DNA from: Undaria pinnatifida
Lineage: Eukaryota > Sar > Phaeophyceae > Laminariales > Alariaceae
DNA: 64,000 nt
Assembly: GCA_012845835.1 (NCBI GenBank)
Contig: JABAKD010000025.1
Coordinates: 8,824,338 to 8,888,337, forward strand
Direction: 5' to 3'
The position numbers and the translations under genes are program-made. This document shows positions 31,570 to 42,275 of the stretch, in pieces (within the stretch, counting starts at the first letter, position 1; each line of letters opens with the position of its first letter). The notes beneath the pieces are model-generated. The model had not been told where the DNA came from, searched no databases, and saw only the letters and a program-made list of their open reading frames with translations.

Positions 31570-33549
31570 AAAAATGTTTCTCCATTTTCCTCTCGGACGT
31601 GGACATTAGCGTAACGCCCCCCGCCGAGGTAGAAACCCAACGCAGCATCCCGATTCCGAAGAATCGCAGCAACAAATCTCCTCAGATTAATCAGGCAGAG
31701 GCTGCGTGGGGGAAGCGCAATATCGGAGATTTCCTGGACCTTACGCGTGATTCGGACGACGCATTCGAAGAAGGTTCCGAAGAAAGTTCTTCGAACTCGG
31801 ATTCGGAAGCTGAGTTGGTTTCCGAGTTGATTTCCGCATCGAACTCCGAATCGAGATCGAAATCGGAGGCGATCTACGTTGCTTCTTCAGGATCCGAAGA
31901 CGAAGAGACAATCGGAACGGAACGAAAATGTGAGCGAAAACCTGCGGGTCAAGCTGCTGCTGGTGCTGCTGGTGCTGCTGGTGCTCGTGCTGGTGCTCGT
32001 GCTGGAGGTGGAGCTGGTGCTGCTTCGGTGACTTTAGCAAGAGAAACTAGTACCAACCTTATTGGCGGAGAGAGAGAGTGGCAGCAGCAGGGGATGGAGG
32101 TGGGGGAGAAGGGGAAGGGGGTGGTGGAGGGGAAGCAGAAGGTGGGAGGGGGGGACAAAGAAAAGGGGGGACATGACGCCTCCACTGTTTGCTTGGGCTT
32201 CGTTGTGGACCGTGGGCCCGGCCACGACCCTAGCACTGCCGCTGCTGCTGGTACCGGCGCCCTCGCTGGAGAGGAAGAGAGGAAGGCGGGGGTGGGGGAG
32301 GGGGGGGAGAGAAGCGAGGAAGGAAGCACGGGGGAGGGGGTGGGGGAGGGGATGCAGGAGGAGGCGGGGGAGGAGAGGGTGAGATGGGGGGGGGTGGAGG
32401 GGGGAGGGAATGGGAAGCAGAAGGGGGAGGGGAGGGGGTGGGGGGGGGGGGGAGGGGAAGGAGAAGCAGGGGAACGTGGGGGAGGATGGGTGCGATGCCT
32501 CGACCGTTGGCTTGGGATTCGTGTTGGACTGTGAGCCCGACCCCGAGATGGAGAAGATGTTCGCCTTGGAGAGAGTTGCGCTGGAACCAGCGAAGGTACA
32601 GGAGGCACAGGCACAGGCAGAGGCATTAGCGAAGGTGCGGGGGGAGGGGGGAAGGAGCGGGGGGGAAGGGACGGGGGACGGGGGTCATGGGGGGGGAGAG
32701 ATGGAGGCAGCGGGAGGGGGGGGGAGGGAGAAAGAGAACGAGCAAAAAAATGGGAGAGGGGACGAGGAAGAGGATAAAGAAGAGGAGGTGCAGGAAAAGC
32801 AAGAGAAGAAGACGCGTTTGGCTGCGCCCGACACCAAAGGTAAGAAACGCTCCCGCTCCCCAACCACCGACACCATTCGAGGTGGGGACCAGAAGTCCCC
32901 CCTCCGAGCAGTGTTCAATGCCGGCGGAGGTGGCTGGTCCTTTGTCAGGGACAACGGGGAGGGGTGTGTGAAAGGGGAGGAGGGGGACGGGGAGCGGGGC
33001 GGGGGGTTAGACCGAAGTGGCTCTTCGGTTGGCAAATATGGGGCTTCGGGCGCACCTAAGGCGTTATCGTCGACAAGCGGCAACACCGCGGCGGTGATAA
33101 CGGCAGTGGATGACCAGGGCGCGGCAGTAACGGATGACCGAACCGCGACTACGCTGGCCAGCGACGCAGCTAGCCTCGCCAACCACCTCCGCCAAAAGAG
33201 CGAACGCACAGTCCGACTGGCCGAGAAAACCGCGAGGCTGGCAGAGACCCTTGAGTTGGGCTTGGGTGGCGGTCCCGTCGGGGGCAAGGTGGAAAGGGGG
33301 GGGGGGGGTGAAGGGGGAGGAAGGGGGAGAGGAGGACCGCGAGAAGGAGGAAGAGAGGGGGGGGGGAGGAGAAGAGGAGGTCGGGGAGGGAGGGGGAGAG
33401 GGAGATGAAGAGGGGACCGGGAGGGGGTTTAAGCGAGACGCGGGTACGCTTACGGGGGCGCGAGATCGGGACGGAAAACGACTTCGCGGCGCAGCTCGGT
33501 TTGTGGAGGGAGGAGGCGTTGTGCCTGTTAGGTCGGACACTGTGGCTAG
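31570..33549 (+). CDS. TRF4-like: Predicted exon 4: catalytic Asp pair followed by a huge low-complexity insert; frame broken twice in poly-G
   Basis: With the acceptor AAAACCAG the exon opens KCFSIFLSDVDISVTPP, matching LPTSDIDLVV of TRF4/PAPD5; the two Asp are the metal-binding pair. Ser/Asp/Glu-rich sequence follows (FLDLTRDSDDAFEEGSEESS), then an Ala-rich part and long Gly/Glu/Lys/Arg runs. The segment DASTVCLGFVVD at about 32176 recurs as DASTVGLGFVLD at about 32492, an internal repeat. Reading continues in one frame to about 32.43 kb, in a second from there to about 33.29 kb, and in a third to the end. The switches fall at the G runs near 32439-32454 and 33296-33309. The end, RFVEGGGVVPVRSDTVAR, resembles the family stretch leading into VPII. 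The donor at AG/GTTGCA is weak, and its phase (2) conflicts by one base with the exon at 53266. Homopolymer errors or true pseudogenisation would both explain this. Confidence 0.7.
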
Positions 33550-33599
33550 GTTGCAGGCAAGTGGTTGTTCAAGGTGTCACGGGATGCTTATACCATGGC

Positions 33600-33960
33600 G
33601 ATGCCTCAATAGTGCCGGGTGCCACTTCTCTTTATAGTGCCGGTTGAATGGTGCCACTGCTCTTTATAGTGCCGGTTGAATGGTGCCACTGCTCTTTATA
33701 GTGCCGGTTGAATGGTGCCACTGCTCTTTATAGGCCTGTTGAATATTGCCACTGCTCTCGATAGTGCCGGTTGAGTAGTGCCTGCTGTCGGTATAGTGCC
33801 GGTGAAGTCGCTGGGCACGACTGGAGACCGCCATGCTATTAATAATGCCAGTATCGGTGCTATACCCCATAGTGCCTGTGTCTGGTATAATGCCGGTATT
33901 TTTGACTGGCGCATACCGGCACTATAGTAAGTTGTCTTGTAATTACTTGAATATAAGGCC
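33600..33960 (+). repeat. 32-bp minisatellite in the start of intron 4
   Basis: Units of TAGTGCCGGTTGAATGGTGC followed by CACTGCTCTTTA repeat almost perfectly four times from about 33610 to 33735, then become irregular up to 33925. Scattered relatives appear at 15600-15640 and 26095-26225. The array cannot be derived from the exon 4 end. Confidence 0.85.
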
Positions 33961-34263
33961 ATGCTTCGCTCTCAGCGCTCTCACCCGGAACACGCCTGCC
34001 TCAACCCTCCTCTCGCAGAACCTCCCCGGTGGGTTTATTTGCGTTCCTTGCTTTCTTCGCCTTCTTCGTGTTCTTCGGACCGCTCTAACACTATCTTCAA
34101 GACAAAATCTCCAGCACAGCTTGAAGATATATATCCCCACCCTAATTTCAAGATATCTTTCGGCTCTAAAATCAACATGTTTTTCTTCAACAAGGCAAGA
34201 AAGAGTGAAAAAAAAAACGGGTGTTCAAATTCGAGTCAGAATACAAAAATAGTTAAAAATCGG

Positions 34264-34605
34264 GCATGTCATGAGCCGGCCCGGGGTTGGGCCGGCCCGG
34301 CCCGGCCCATCTTCTTTTCAGTGGATGGACCGCGGCCCGACCCGGTCCATCAAATAATCAGACAATAAGCCGCGGCCCGGCCCTGCCCATTAACAGATGG
34401 GCCGTGGCCCGGCCCGGCCCATCGAATTTCTTTTTTTCCCGGCCCGGCCCGGCCCATGGCATTATCGATTTCTCCGGCCCGGTTCGACCCGGCCCATGAC
34501 ATTAGCAGCGAGGCCCATGAGATACAGGCACTATATGGGCCGACCCGCCATCTCTGTGGGCCGACCCGCGGATTTAAAGGGCCGGCCCATGTGTTACCCG
34601 TACTA
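34264..34605. repeat. GGCCCGGCCCAT minisatellite 1
   Basis: Irregular units of ~35-50 bp contain GGCCCGGCCCGGCCCAT or GGGCCGCGGCCCGACCCG, separated by AT-rich spacers such as CAAATAATCAGACAATAA. GGGCCGCGGCCC is a self-complementary core. Confidence 0.88.
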
Positions 34606-35582
34606 GAAAGGTGCATCCTGACGTTTTTAGTGTTTTACTGATTATCAGACAGTTTCGGTAAACGTTTTTCTTTCCAGAATGAAAATATTCCCAGATTCAC
34701 AGGACAACCACGCGTTTCATAGTGGTTTCGATCCCATAATCCATAACCGGAGGAGTTTTTGAGGCTCTCGTTCTGGAATTCAACTTCCGGTTCAAGAACA
34801 GGAAACCAGAATGAACAGGGCCCACCATGTGATGTATCAGTGTTTTACAGTTGAGAGCGGTCTGATGTGAATCACACACACAACCCAAACACACAGCGCT
34901 CCGACCAACTAACAAAGCACACCTCATGCCAGTAGCTAGCCACAGCAACAGCTGCAGCAGCGAGACACGCATGCAGCAGCAGACGACCGCGAGGATGTGG
35001 GTCCTCTCCTCGAAGGTTCGAATCGGTGCTGGCATGACACATGGACAAAGGCGAGGAGAGCTGGGAGAGGGAGTGGTGCTGGGTGCTGGGGAGAGAGGCT
35101 CGCCGAGATGGCCAGCAATAGCGACCAAGACGTATAAGGGCGATCGAACCTGCGGGAATCTTACTTACTGCGCACTGCGGCTTCGTGTTGCTGCTGCTGC
35201 GTGATTTGTTGCTCTGACAGCCTCAGTACAAGCCTGTGGTATGCAGGGCCGTAGATTTCGCGACCAAGCGTACGTGTAGTTCAAAACACGGAAAAATCTG
35301 GTACCTGGGACGCGAATTCGCACCCATGGCTATATGTGGCTACGTGGGAGTTGGTTTTGATTGCTAACAACCACTGATAAAGAGCCACTGCCTTCTTGTA
35401 TGTCCGATCCGACCTCGGGTACGTGGGTCCTGGCCACGCGCTGCTGCTTCTGCTGCGTGCTTCGTGGCACAGGCAGTATGTGTAGCTGTATAGCTAACTG
35501 GCTGTTGGTACTTGCTGCTGTTCGTTCGCTCGGCCAAATGCTAAATACAGAAACACAAAAATGAACGTTATATTTTTCAGTG

Positions 35583-36150
35583 CAACAAATATCATGGGCG
35601 CCGCCCGGGCTGGCCCGCAAAAGCCCGGGCAAACACGTGGCCCGTCTCATGGGCCGGGTGTATGTCGTCATCGTCCTGCAGTACACCATTTATCATGGGC
35701 CGTGGCCCGGGCCGGCCCGTGAAAACACGTGGGCCACCTCTTGGGCTGGGCAGAGAGGCCCATATAAAGTCCACATCTCATGAGCCGCGGCCCGTCCCGG
35801 CCCATCAATTGTTTGAGTCGAAGGGCCGCGACCCGTCCCGACCCGTCCCGGCCCATCATTTTTTAAGTCATGGGCCGCGGCCCAGCCCGGCTCATCAAAT
35901 TTTCAGACGATGGGCCGCGGCCCGACCCGGCCCATCAGATTTTCAGATGAGGGGCCGCGGCCCGCCCGGCCCATCACATTTTGAAAGTTGTTGGCCCGGC
36001 GCGGCCCGGCTCATCAATTTTTCAAAACTCTCGGCCCAGCCCGGCCCGACTCATCATTTTTCAACTTTTTCAGTCCGGCTAGGCCCAGCCCATCACATTT
36101 TCAATTTTGTCTGCCCGGCCCGACCCGGGCCGCACTTTCGGCCCATGACA
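35583..36150. repeat. GGCCCGGCCCAT minisatellite 2
   Basis: About a dozen units such as GGGCCGCGGCCCGACCCGGC then CCATCAGATTTTCAGAT, with period 38-45 bp in the middle. Related GACCCGACCCG-rich stretches lie at 46500-46680 and 51820-51950. Confidence 0.9.
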
Positions 36151-36403
36151 TGCCCTGTCAAAAATGAGCAAGATAGTTGTTCCGGTACTAAATTCAACTT
36201 GAAAAAGTGCCGATAAACAAAATCTACGACAGTACTTGTACCACAAGTGTTTTCTGTCCGAATACGTACTTTTGTCCGAATACGTACGGGCAAGTTTTTG
36301 TTGCACGTATCATATCATATGACACGTTTTTCGTAGAGTACAAGTACACGTTTGTTTCGCCACTGTTTATTGTGCCAAAATCACTTGAAAAACACACCCA
36401 CGC

Positions 36404-36577
36404 GCAACCCCTTTAGAGCCCCCGAACCCCTCCGTATACTAAATCCAAGTAATGTTGTCCCCAAAAACGGGTTTCCAGTTGTACAGGGGTTAACCCCTTG
36501 AGAGCCACAAAATCCCTCCCTGTACTAACTTCAAGTAAATTTGTAAAAAAAAGAGTTTTCAGTAGCGAAGGCGTTAA
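36404..36577 (+). mobile_element. Two head-to-tail TTAA-type elements sharing one TTAA (copies 6 and 7)
   Basis: The first element runs 36404-36493 and the second 36490-36577. The TTAA at 36490-36493 ends one and begins the other. The second reads TTAACCCCTTGAGAGCC to CGAAGGCGTTAA. The adjacency suggests insertion of one copy at the target site of the other. Confidence 0.75.
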
Positions 36578-37047
36578 GAGCTACAACAGTAGCGCAATGA
36601 TGCCGTCGATCATGTATCACAAGGACAGAACAGCGCAGGACAGCGCACTCAGCCCTAGATGCCTCATGTCATGTACGGATTTATACCTTTGTACTGCTCT
36701 GCCTGCTGTGCACCGATCTGTCTTTTTGCTTTCCTTATTGATTGTCCTCTCTCGGTCCTCTTCATGTTTTTTTTTCTGCAAAGTACACCCGTACTGCCGA
36801 TCAGAACGTGACGTCGCCAGCAAGCACACATCACAGCACAGGGCAATCAGCTATGCACATATATATCTTGACCGTATCATATCGCTAGTTGCACCAAATC
36901 ATGTGCCTCTTCTGCTACCCCTTCACCTTTTGTTATATTCTTCCTTGCGCGGGCGCAGCTGACGGCGTCAACCGCTCGCGGAGCAGAGCTCTTATACGTA
37001 GTTGTCCATATTCAAGCTACAGTAATACATACGTAGCTAGAGTTGGC

Positions 37048-37363
37048 CTTTTTTTTTTTTTCTTTTTTGCACACTTTCACGTTCCAGCTTCTGGACAGCC
37101 CGTGGTCACAGGTGTCATCCCTTCTCCTCCCCGGTTCTTGCCTTCAATTTTTATCGCGCATAGGGTCCAGCAATCCCACTGCACGTCGATTGTTCATCGA
37201 ATGTTGCTAACTCACGCTCTCGCGCTTTCCGCAAGTCAGTTTGTCCACAAGAAAAAGTCCCAACGAATTTATACGAGTATGCACTCGGCGGGGCTCGAAC
37301 TCACGAAACTGACCTATACCAGGCTCGAGGGTAACCTGATACGCCACCGGGGCGACCGGTCAT
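37048..37363 (-). mobile_element. tRNA-derived SINE, family 1, copy b
   Basis: Same head, B-box region and body as copy a, in the same orientation, ending in a T-rich run at 37049-37068. It lies in the giant intron 4. Confidence 0.85.
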
Positions 37364-37439
37364 ATTGGCCTATGCGTATGTGTCTATGTAGTGTAGTCTT
37401 ATACTGCGTGCGTAAAGCTTTTGTTGCAACGTGTTTTTC

Positions 37440-37880
37440 CTACCGACGTGATCTACTGTAGATCGTGATGTGTAGATAGATCGTAATCTAGGTCGTCATT
37501 TAGATAGATCGCGATCTAGATCACATAATTGTCCATCCTCAAGCTACAGCGATACATAGCTTGGTCTATGCGCATGTGTCTCTTTAGTGTAGTCTTATAC
37601 TTCGTGCGCAAAGCTTTTGTTGCAACTTGTTTTTCCTACCTACGTGATCTAATGTAGATCGTGATCTGTAGCTAGATCGTGATCTAGGTCGTGATCAGTC
37701 CGATGTGTGACCTGTCTCTGTCGAGGATCTCGATCGATCGTGATCTAGATCTTGATCTACTGTAGATAGATCATGATCTAGATCGTGATCTAGATCGTGA
37801 TCTGTCCGATGTGTGACCTGTCTCTGTCGACGATCTCGATCGATCGTGATCTAGATCGTGATCGACATCGTGGTCGAGAT
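37440..37880. repeat. GATC-rich array 4 with duplicated unit
   Basis: Units GATCTAGATCGTGATCTGTC, GATGTGTGACCTGTCTCTGT and CGACGATCTCGATCGATCGT repeat. A ~190-bp segment around CTACGTGATCTA, including GCGCAAAGCTTTTGTTGCAA, occurs twice (about 37370-37460 and 37560-37650). Confidence 0.85.
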
Positions 37881-37918
37881 CGTTTCTCTCTGATGTATGA
37901 TCCATCTCTGTCGACGCC

Positions 37919-38170
37919 TTGTTCTGCCAATCAGAAAAAGGCGCACAGAGCTGCCCTTGTGGCAACGCAGATGAGAGTAGAACCCACAGAGTGGGAGAAT
38001 GCGAACTGCAGAAGGCGGAACGGAATGTGTTAGAGAAAGAGATGAAAGTTGCCGGACGTGACATGGAGAAGTTTAGTACATTTGACAGTAGCGAGAAAAC
38101 GATCGCTAGCCCAGGAAACAGATGGTGGCCACAGACGGCCAAGGAAGAAGATATGATGGGCCAAGGGTGA
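37919..38170 (+). pseudogene. Possible C-terminal fragment of a non-LTR retrotransposon polyprotein
   Basis: An open frame of 83 codons contains SCPCGNADESRTHRVGEC, followed by QKAERNVLEKEMKVAG and RWWPQTAKEED. A C-x-C-G...H...C motif shortly before a charged helix is typical of the zinc-binding end of LINE-type reverse transcriptase polyproteins, where it reads C.CG..E...H....C. No reverse transcriptase or endonuclease domain is present nearby, so this would be a 5'-truncated or rearranged remnant inside intron 4. The match is a short motif and could be coincidental. Confidence 0.35.
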
Positions 38171-38384
38171 GCCAATAATTTCTTTTTATGTAATATATGA
38201 AAGAAACGTACTGAGCGCCCAAAAGCGCCCAAATGTTGGAGGTGTCTCTATTAGGAGGAGTAGGAACAGTGCTCCGTCTTGAAAGGGAAGCGTAATCAAT
38301 GGTCAAATGACTAAGACAAGCAACAATGAGTACGCCCGTCCCCCCCCGCCGCCCTCCCCCCGCCTCTGGAAGCAAATATGCCAG

Positions 38385-38900
38385 GAGACGGACAGTCAAG
38401 GGAAAACGTCCAGCGGTCAAGGGTGTCAAACCCCGCGTTCCCCACTTAAACCTAGTAGTTTGACGTCAGTCAGGGTAATATTTTTGGGGAAATTGCCGTT
38501 GTCAGGGGCTGTATTGCCGTCCGTCAAGGGCTGAAAGTGCCGTCCCCTGGCATATTTGACCCCTGCAGGAATCAAGCGGTAAAAACCAAAGACGTCAGGA
38601 AACGGTCAGTCAGGCAAAACCGCACAGATACAGTGGTCAAGGGTGTCGCAATAAGCGTTCCACTTAAAACTTAGTAGTTTGGCGTCAGTCAAGGTAAATT
38701 ATTGGAAAATTGCCGTCGGTCAAGGGCTGACAGCGCCATCAGTCGAGGAAAAAGCGTACAGCGGCCAAGTGTGTCAAGCCAAGCGTTCCACAATATCACC
38801 TAGCAGTTTGGCGTCAGTCAAGGTAAACTATTGGAAAATTGCCGTCGTTCAAGGGCTGACAGCAGTGCCGTCTCCTGACATATTTGTCTGGAAGTGCCCA
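38385..38900 (-). repeat. ~125-bp tandem repeat (GCCGTCAGTCAAGGG family), intron 4
   Basis: Units contain TGGCGTCAGTCAAGGTAAAT, TATTGGAAAATTGCCGTCGG and TCAAGGGCTGACAGCGCC. About four imperfect units are present. The reverse-complement array lies at 56045-56445. Confidence 0.85.
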
Positions 38901-39602
38901 CGACGGGAAAGTAAGCCAAGTTTTTCGACGCCGTCATCCATATGCAAGAAAGTACAAGGTGCCGAACCCGCCTCACGAGCGGTTCTTAGTAGGATGTAGC
39001 TCACCATTCATGCGACTTGCCAACACCTCACTACGCACGCCTCGCGCTTAGTGCGCGCAATGTCTGCCTGGTCGGCGAAACCCGACGTGATCCTTCGGCG
39101 TTATCGGGAGTCAAGAGCCTATGTTCTTACACCTACGGCTATGCATAACAAGGAGTACCCGCCCCCCGCCCGCCCCTGCTGCAGCCGGCGCTGTGCGCGG
39201 TGGCAGAAGCGGAGAAGAAAAAACAACCAAGATCCGGACGGACGGGATCTAGATGAGGGGATCTAGATTTATCTATATGATAATGATATACCACGTGCTA
39301 TGCGCTATGGTATGATACGGTGCACCAACCGTTGTTGTTTTGCTGAGGCTCCTCACCTGAGTTATGTATCCTATAGTACCTCTCTAGGACAAAAAACGTT
39401 ATTGCGTGGACTTAAGGTGCGATCCGACGAGCAAGCCCATGGATAGCCTAGCCTAGATACACGAGAAAAAACGTCACGAAACAAGAAGGAAAAAATTGCG
39501 ACGATTTTTAGGGTTAAGACCGGTGACAATGGAAGGCCAAAAGTTTATAGTTCCCGAAGATCCCAGTCAAACTTTGCCTGAACCGTCGCCTATGGACCCA
39601 AT

Positions 39603-40034
39603 TTGGTAGTTTTTTTTTTCAATTTTCCAGAATTCCGGAAAAAAACGATTTCTCGCGATGATCTTGGCCAACGTTGGCCTCAGAAATTCTCAAGCAGATC
39701 TTGGATTAGACGCGGCGCAATTTCGTGTTCTCCACACACTTCGTTCGACGAAATCATCGACAGCGTCGTGAACTCTGAACGTGGCGAGCTCGTTAGATGC
39801 TTCGACCCCCCCTTGGTATACAGCGCTCACTCTACGGCCGGTGATTTTTGGCGGGCGCCGATCAGGCTTCTGTTAAAAACACATTTGGTGGCTGGTATGT
39901 TTAAAACTGAGACGAAAACTCTCTATCGTCTCCCAACGGACCAAAACAGAATTTTGAAAGGATGTGACGGAAAACAGCAGGATAACACAAGCAACCTCTC
40001 ACGCCCCAGGGCATGGATCGAGATGAACTCTTGA
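39603..40034 (+). other. Unrecognised open frame in intron 4
   Basis: A 143-codon frame with balanced composition (FDEIIDSVVNSERGELVRCF; GDFWRAPIRLLLKTHLVAGM) stands in otherwise repeat-poor sequence. No family is recognised and no context supports expression. Confidence 0.18.
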
Positions 40035-40494
40035 GCGCTGTCACCTACACTCATGTGGCCTTGTCCGGAACGAAGAGGAATGACCATGGGTTGTCTCTAT
40101 CTCGAGATCGAAGGTTAATCGTGTTTGGTGGGCAGTGTTGATCAAGGCTTGATGAAAAATAGGCTAATTGACCTGTTGGACCGCATGACCAAAAAAAGAG
40201 CCAGAAAAAAAAAAAGTCAATTTTCCCCCATAGCGACGTTACCCGTAATCTTTCAGCAAATAACCCCTATAAAAGGTTTGAAAACTTTTGGGCCAAATTA
40301 TCGGCTTTCCATTGCCATCGGTCTATAAGTAGCCCCCATCATTGGCTGAACATATTTTCGCCAAAAAGAGGTACAGTACTGCTATCGTAGCCCACGTCTG
40401 ATGTATATCGTGATCTGTCCGATTTGTTCTGTCAACTCCTCCTTCTTTCTGCAAGCGGCGCTGTCCGCGGCAGAAGGGTAGGAAAAAAATCAAT

Positions 40495-40575
40495 GTGGAT
40501 TCGCATGTACATTATCTATATGATATATTTGATTTATACGATCTATATGATCTATATTATCTATATGATGATCTG
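40495..40575. repeat. Short TATATGATC array
   Basis: CTATATGATATATTTGATTT and ATCTATATGATCTATATTAT units form an AT-rich relative of the GATC arrays. Confidence 0.7.
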
Positions 40576-40737
40576 TTATGATGCGTGTTGTCTTCGCATT
40601 GTGCCGTTCTTTCTACCCAACGACACCGGTACACCCAGAGTCCGTGCCGATTCTTCAGTAGATACCCATTATTGTGTATTTTCAACTATTTCACCCCAGT
40701 GACGTCGTCAGGGGGCAATCCGACCGGTATTTCGTAT

Positions 40738-40769
40738 GGGTTAGGGTTAGGGTTAGGGCTAGGGTTAGC
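40738..40769 (+). repeat. Short telomere-like tract in intron 4
   Basis: GGGTTAGGGTTAGGGTTAGG followed by GCTAGGGTTAG gives about five TTAGGG-type units. A similar short run occurs at 46172-46197. Confidence 0.75.
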
Positions 40770-40784
40770 TCCATCCATGGTGAA

Positions 40785-41090
40785 AAACACATGTGTGTGT
40801 GTGTTCTTCACATTAAACCGTTCTTCTACTCGTCGACATCCAGCACACCCAGTGTCCGTACTGATTCTTCACCCTAGAAAGATCAGCTCTGTGGTCACAA
40901 GCTACGACACAGAGATAATGCATCGTAATGCATTCGGCAACGCAATGTCATGCCCTAGTACTGGGTACGACAGGCACAACATACATACGTCAGCAACAGA
41001 AATACATTGTAGGACACCCCTGATTCTTGATCCTAGAGAGATACTAATTATGTGGCCACATACTCTGTGAAACAGAGTAAGCCAAACAGT
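40785..41090 (+). repeat. Dispersed relative of the 170-bp satellite in intron 4
   Basis: TTCTTCACATTAAACCGTTC, CACCCAGTGTCCGTACTGAT and AGATCAGCTCTGTGGTCACA mark the copy. It is preceded by an interstitial telomere-like tract at 40739. Confidence 0.65.
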
Positions 41091-41124
41091 CCCAATCCAT
41101 CAAGGTAGGCGAGTGAAATACTGG

Positions 41125-41560
41125 CGTGCCGGGTACGAGAACACAACGAAACAAGCCAGAACATGAGAAAGAAGAGAAAAAAAGAAGAAAAGAAAGAAAG
41201 ATAAGAAGAAAAGAAGAAAAGAAGAAAGAATAGAAAAAAAGGAAGATAAAAGAAAAGAAAAAAAAGGAGAGAAAAAAGAAACCAAAGCAAAACAAACGAC
41301 AGGTGTTCTGAAGAATGTGATGCAAAAATATCGGAAAGGAAAGCAAAGGCTGCAAGGAGCACAACATATGTGCTGAAGAGGAACAGATACCTGTTGCAAC
41401 GGACAAAATAACTCGAAGAAGAAAACTGCGGTTGCATGGACAATACGGCACGAAGAAGAGAACTGCTGTTTCACGGACAAAAACAAAAACAACACGAAGA
41501 CGAGAAAGAAGATACCGGCATAAGGCCGGTGGGGGGGGAAAAAAGGGAGCAGAAAAAAAA
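41125..41560 (+). repeat. Long polypurine (AAAGAAG) tract and related sequence
   Basis: Roughly 41165-41290 is almost pure purine on the plus strand. The Phe/Leu/Ser-rich minus-strand frames here are products of this composition. Confidence 0.85.
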
Positions 41561-42064
41561 AGAGGACGACAGCAAGTCGTTACCTGTCGCTTTCGCGCTC
41601 CCCCCATTGAACTCACAAACGAAAACAAAGCAGAAACCACCACTCGCAGTAGAGGGTTCAGGGCTAAAGTAGCACACGCCCCACTTATTTGTCGAACTGG
41701 TACCTTGCCAAACGATCTACCGTTTCGTTTCTGCATTTATCTACAGCTGTATCAGTACGACCACCCCCCGCCCCCCCGGTTTCCCTTGGGTGCTGCTCTT
41801 GGCGTCCTCGGCTGTGAGGCGTTGCCAGCTCTTCTCCGCCTCTCCCCTGTGCCATCTCGTCATGAAGCGGTCCGCCGCGTCGACGATCCCCCGGTGCCAT
41901 CTCCCACTCTTCTATAGTACAAGTACGTGTTTCGTCATCTGTCCGATGTGTTTGTCAATTCCTCCTTCGTTCTGCAGGCGGCGCTGTCCGCGGCAGCAGA
42001 GGCGCAGAAGAATTTCCCCACTTTCGTTCCGACGCCGCGGGTGCAGCTTGTCATTAGCTCGGGG

Positions 42065-42275
42065 AGCGGAGCGGACGGCTATTCCACAGGAGATGGTGGA
42101 GACGGGATGGGGGGGGGGGGGGGGTAACTATTCCACAGGAGGTGGAGGCGGGAGGGGGAGGGGGGCGGGTATCTATTCCACACGAGTTGGGGGAGGCGGG
42201 AGGGGGAGGGGGGCGGGCAAGTATTCCGCTGGAGGCGGTGGAGGCGGGAGGGGGAGGGGGGGGGAGAGGACGAGC
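42065..42275 (+). repeat. G-rich ~58-bp tandem repeat, four units
   Basis: Units start CTATTCCACAGGAGGTGGAG and continue GCGGGAGGGGGAGGGGGGCG. The strand asymmetry and repeated G runs could form quadruplexes. Confidence 0.85.

Noticed and set aside
31949-33540. Pro/Ser-rich minus-strand frames of up to 304 residues opposite exon 4
   Set aside because: They are antisense shadows of purine-rich Gly/Glu codons; the plus strand carries the conserved SDVD block and the repeated motif.
34264-36150. CpG-island-like promoter for a gene in intron 4
   Set aside because: High GC here comes from the GGCCCGGCCC minisatellite, and no exon with conserved content lies nearby.
41044-41736. Phe-rich minus-strand frames resembling membrane proteins
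   Set aside because: They come from the AAAGAAG polypurine tract; hydrophobicity is a composition effect.
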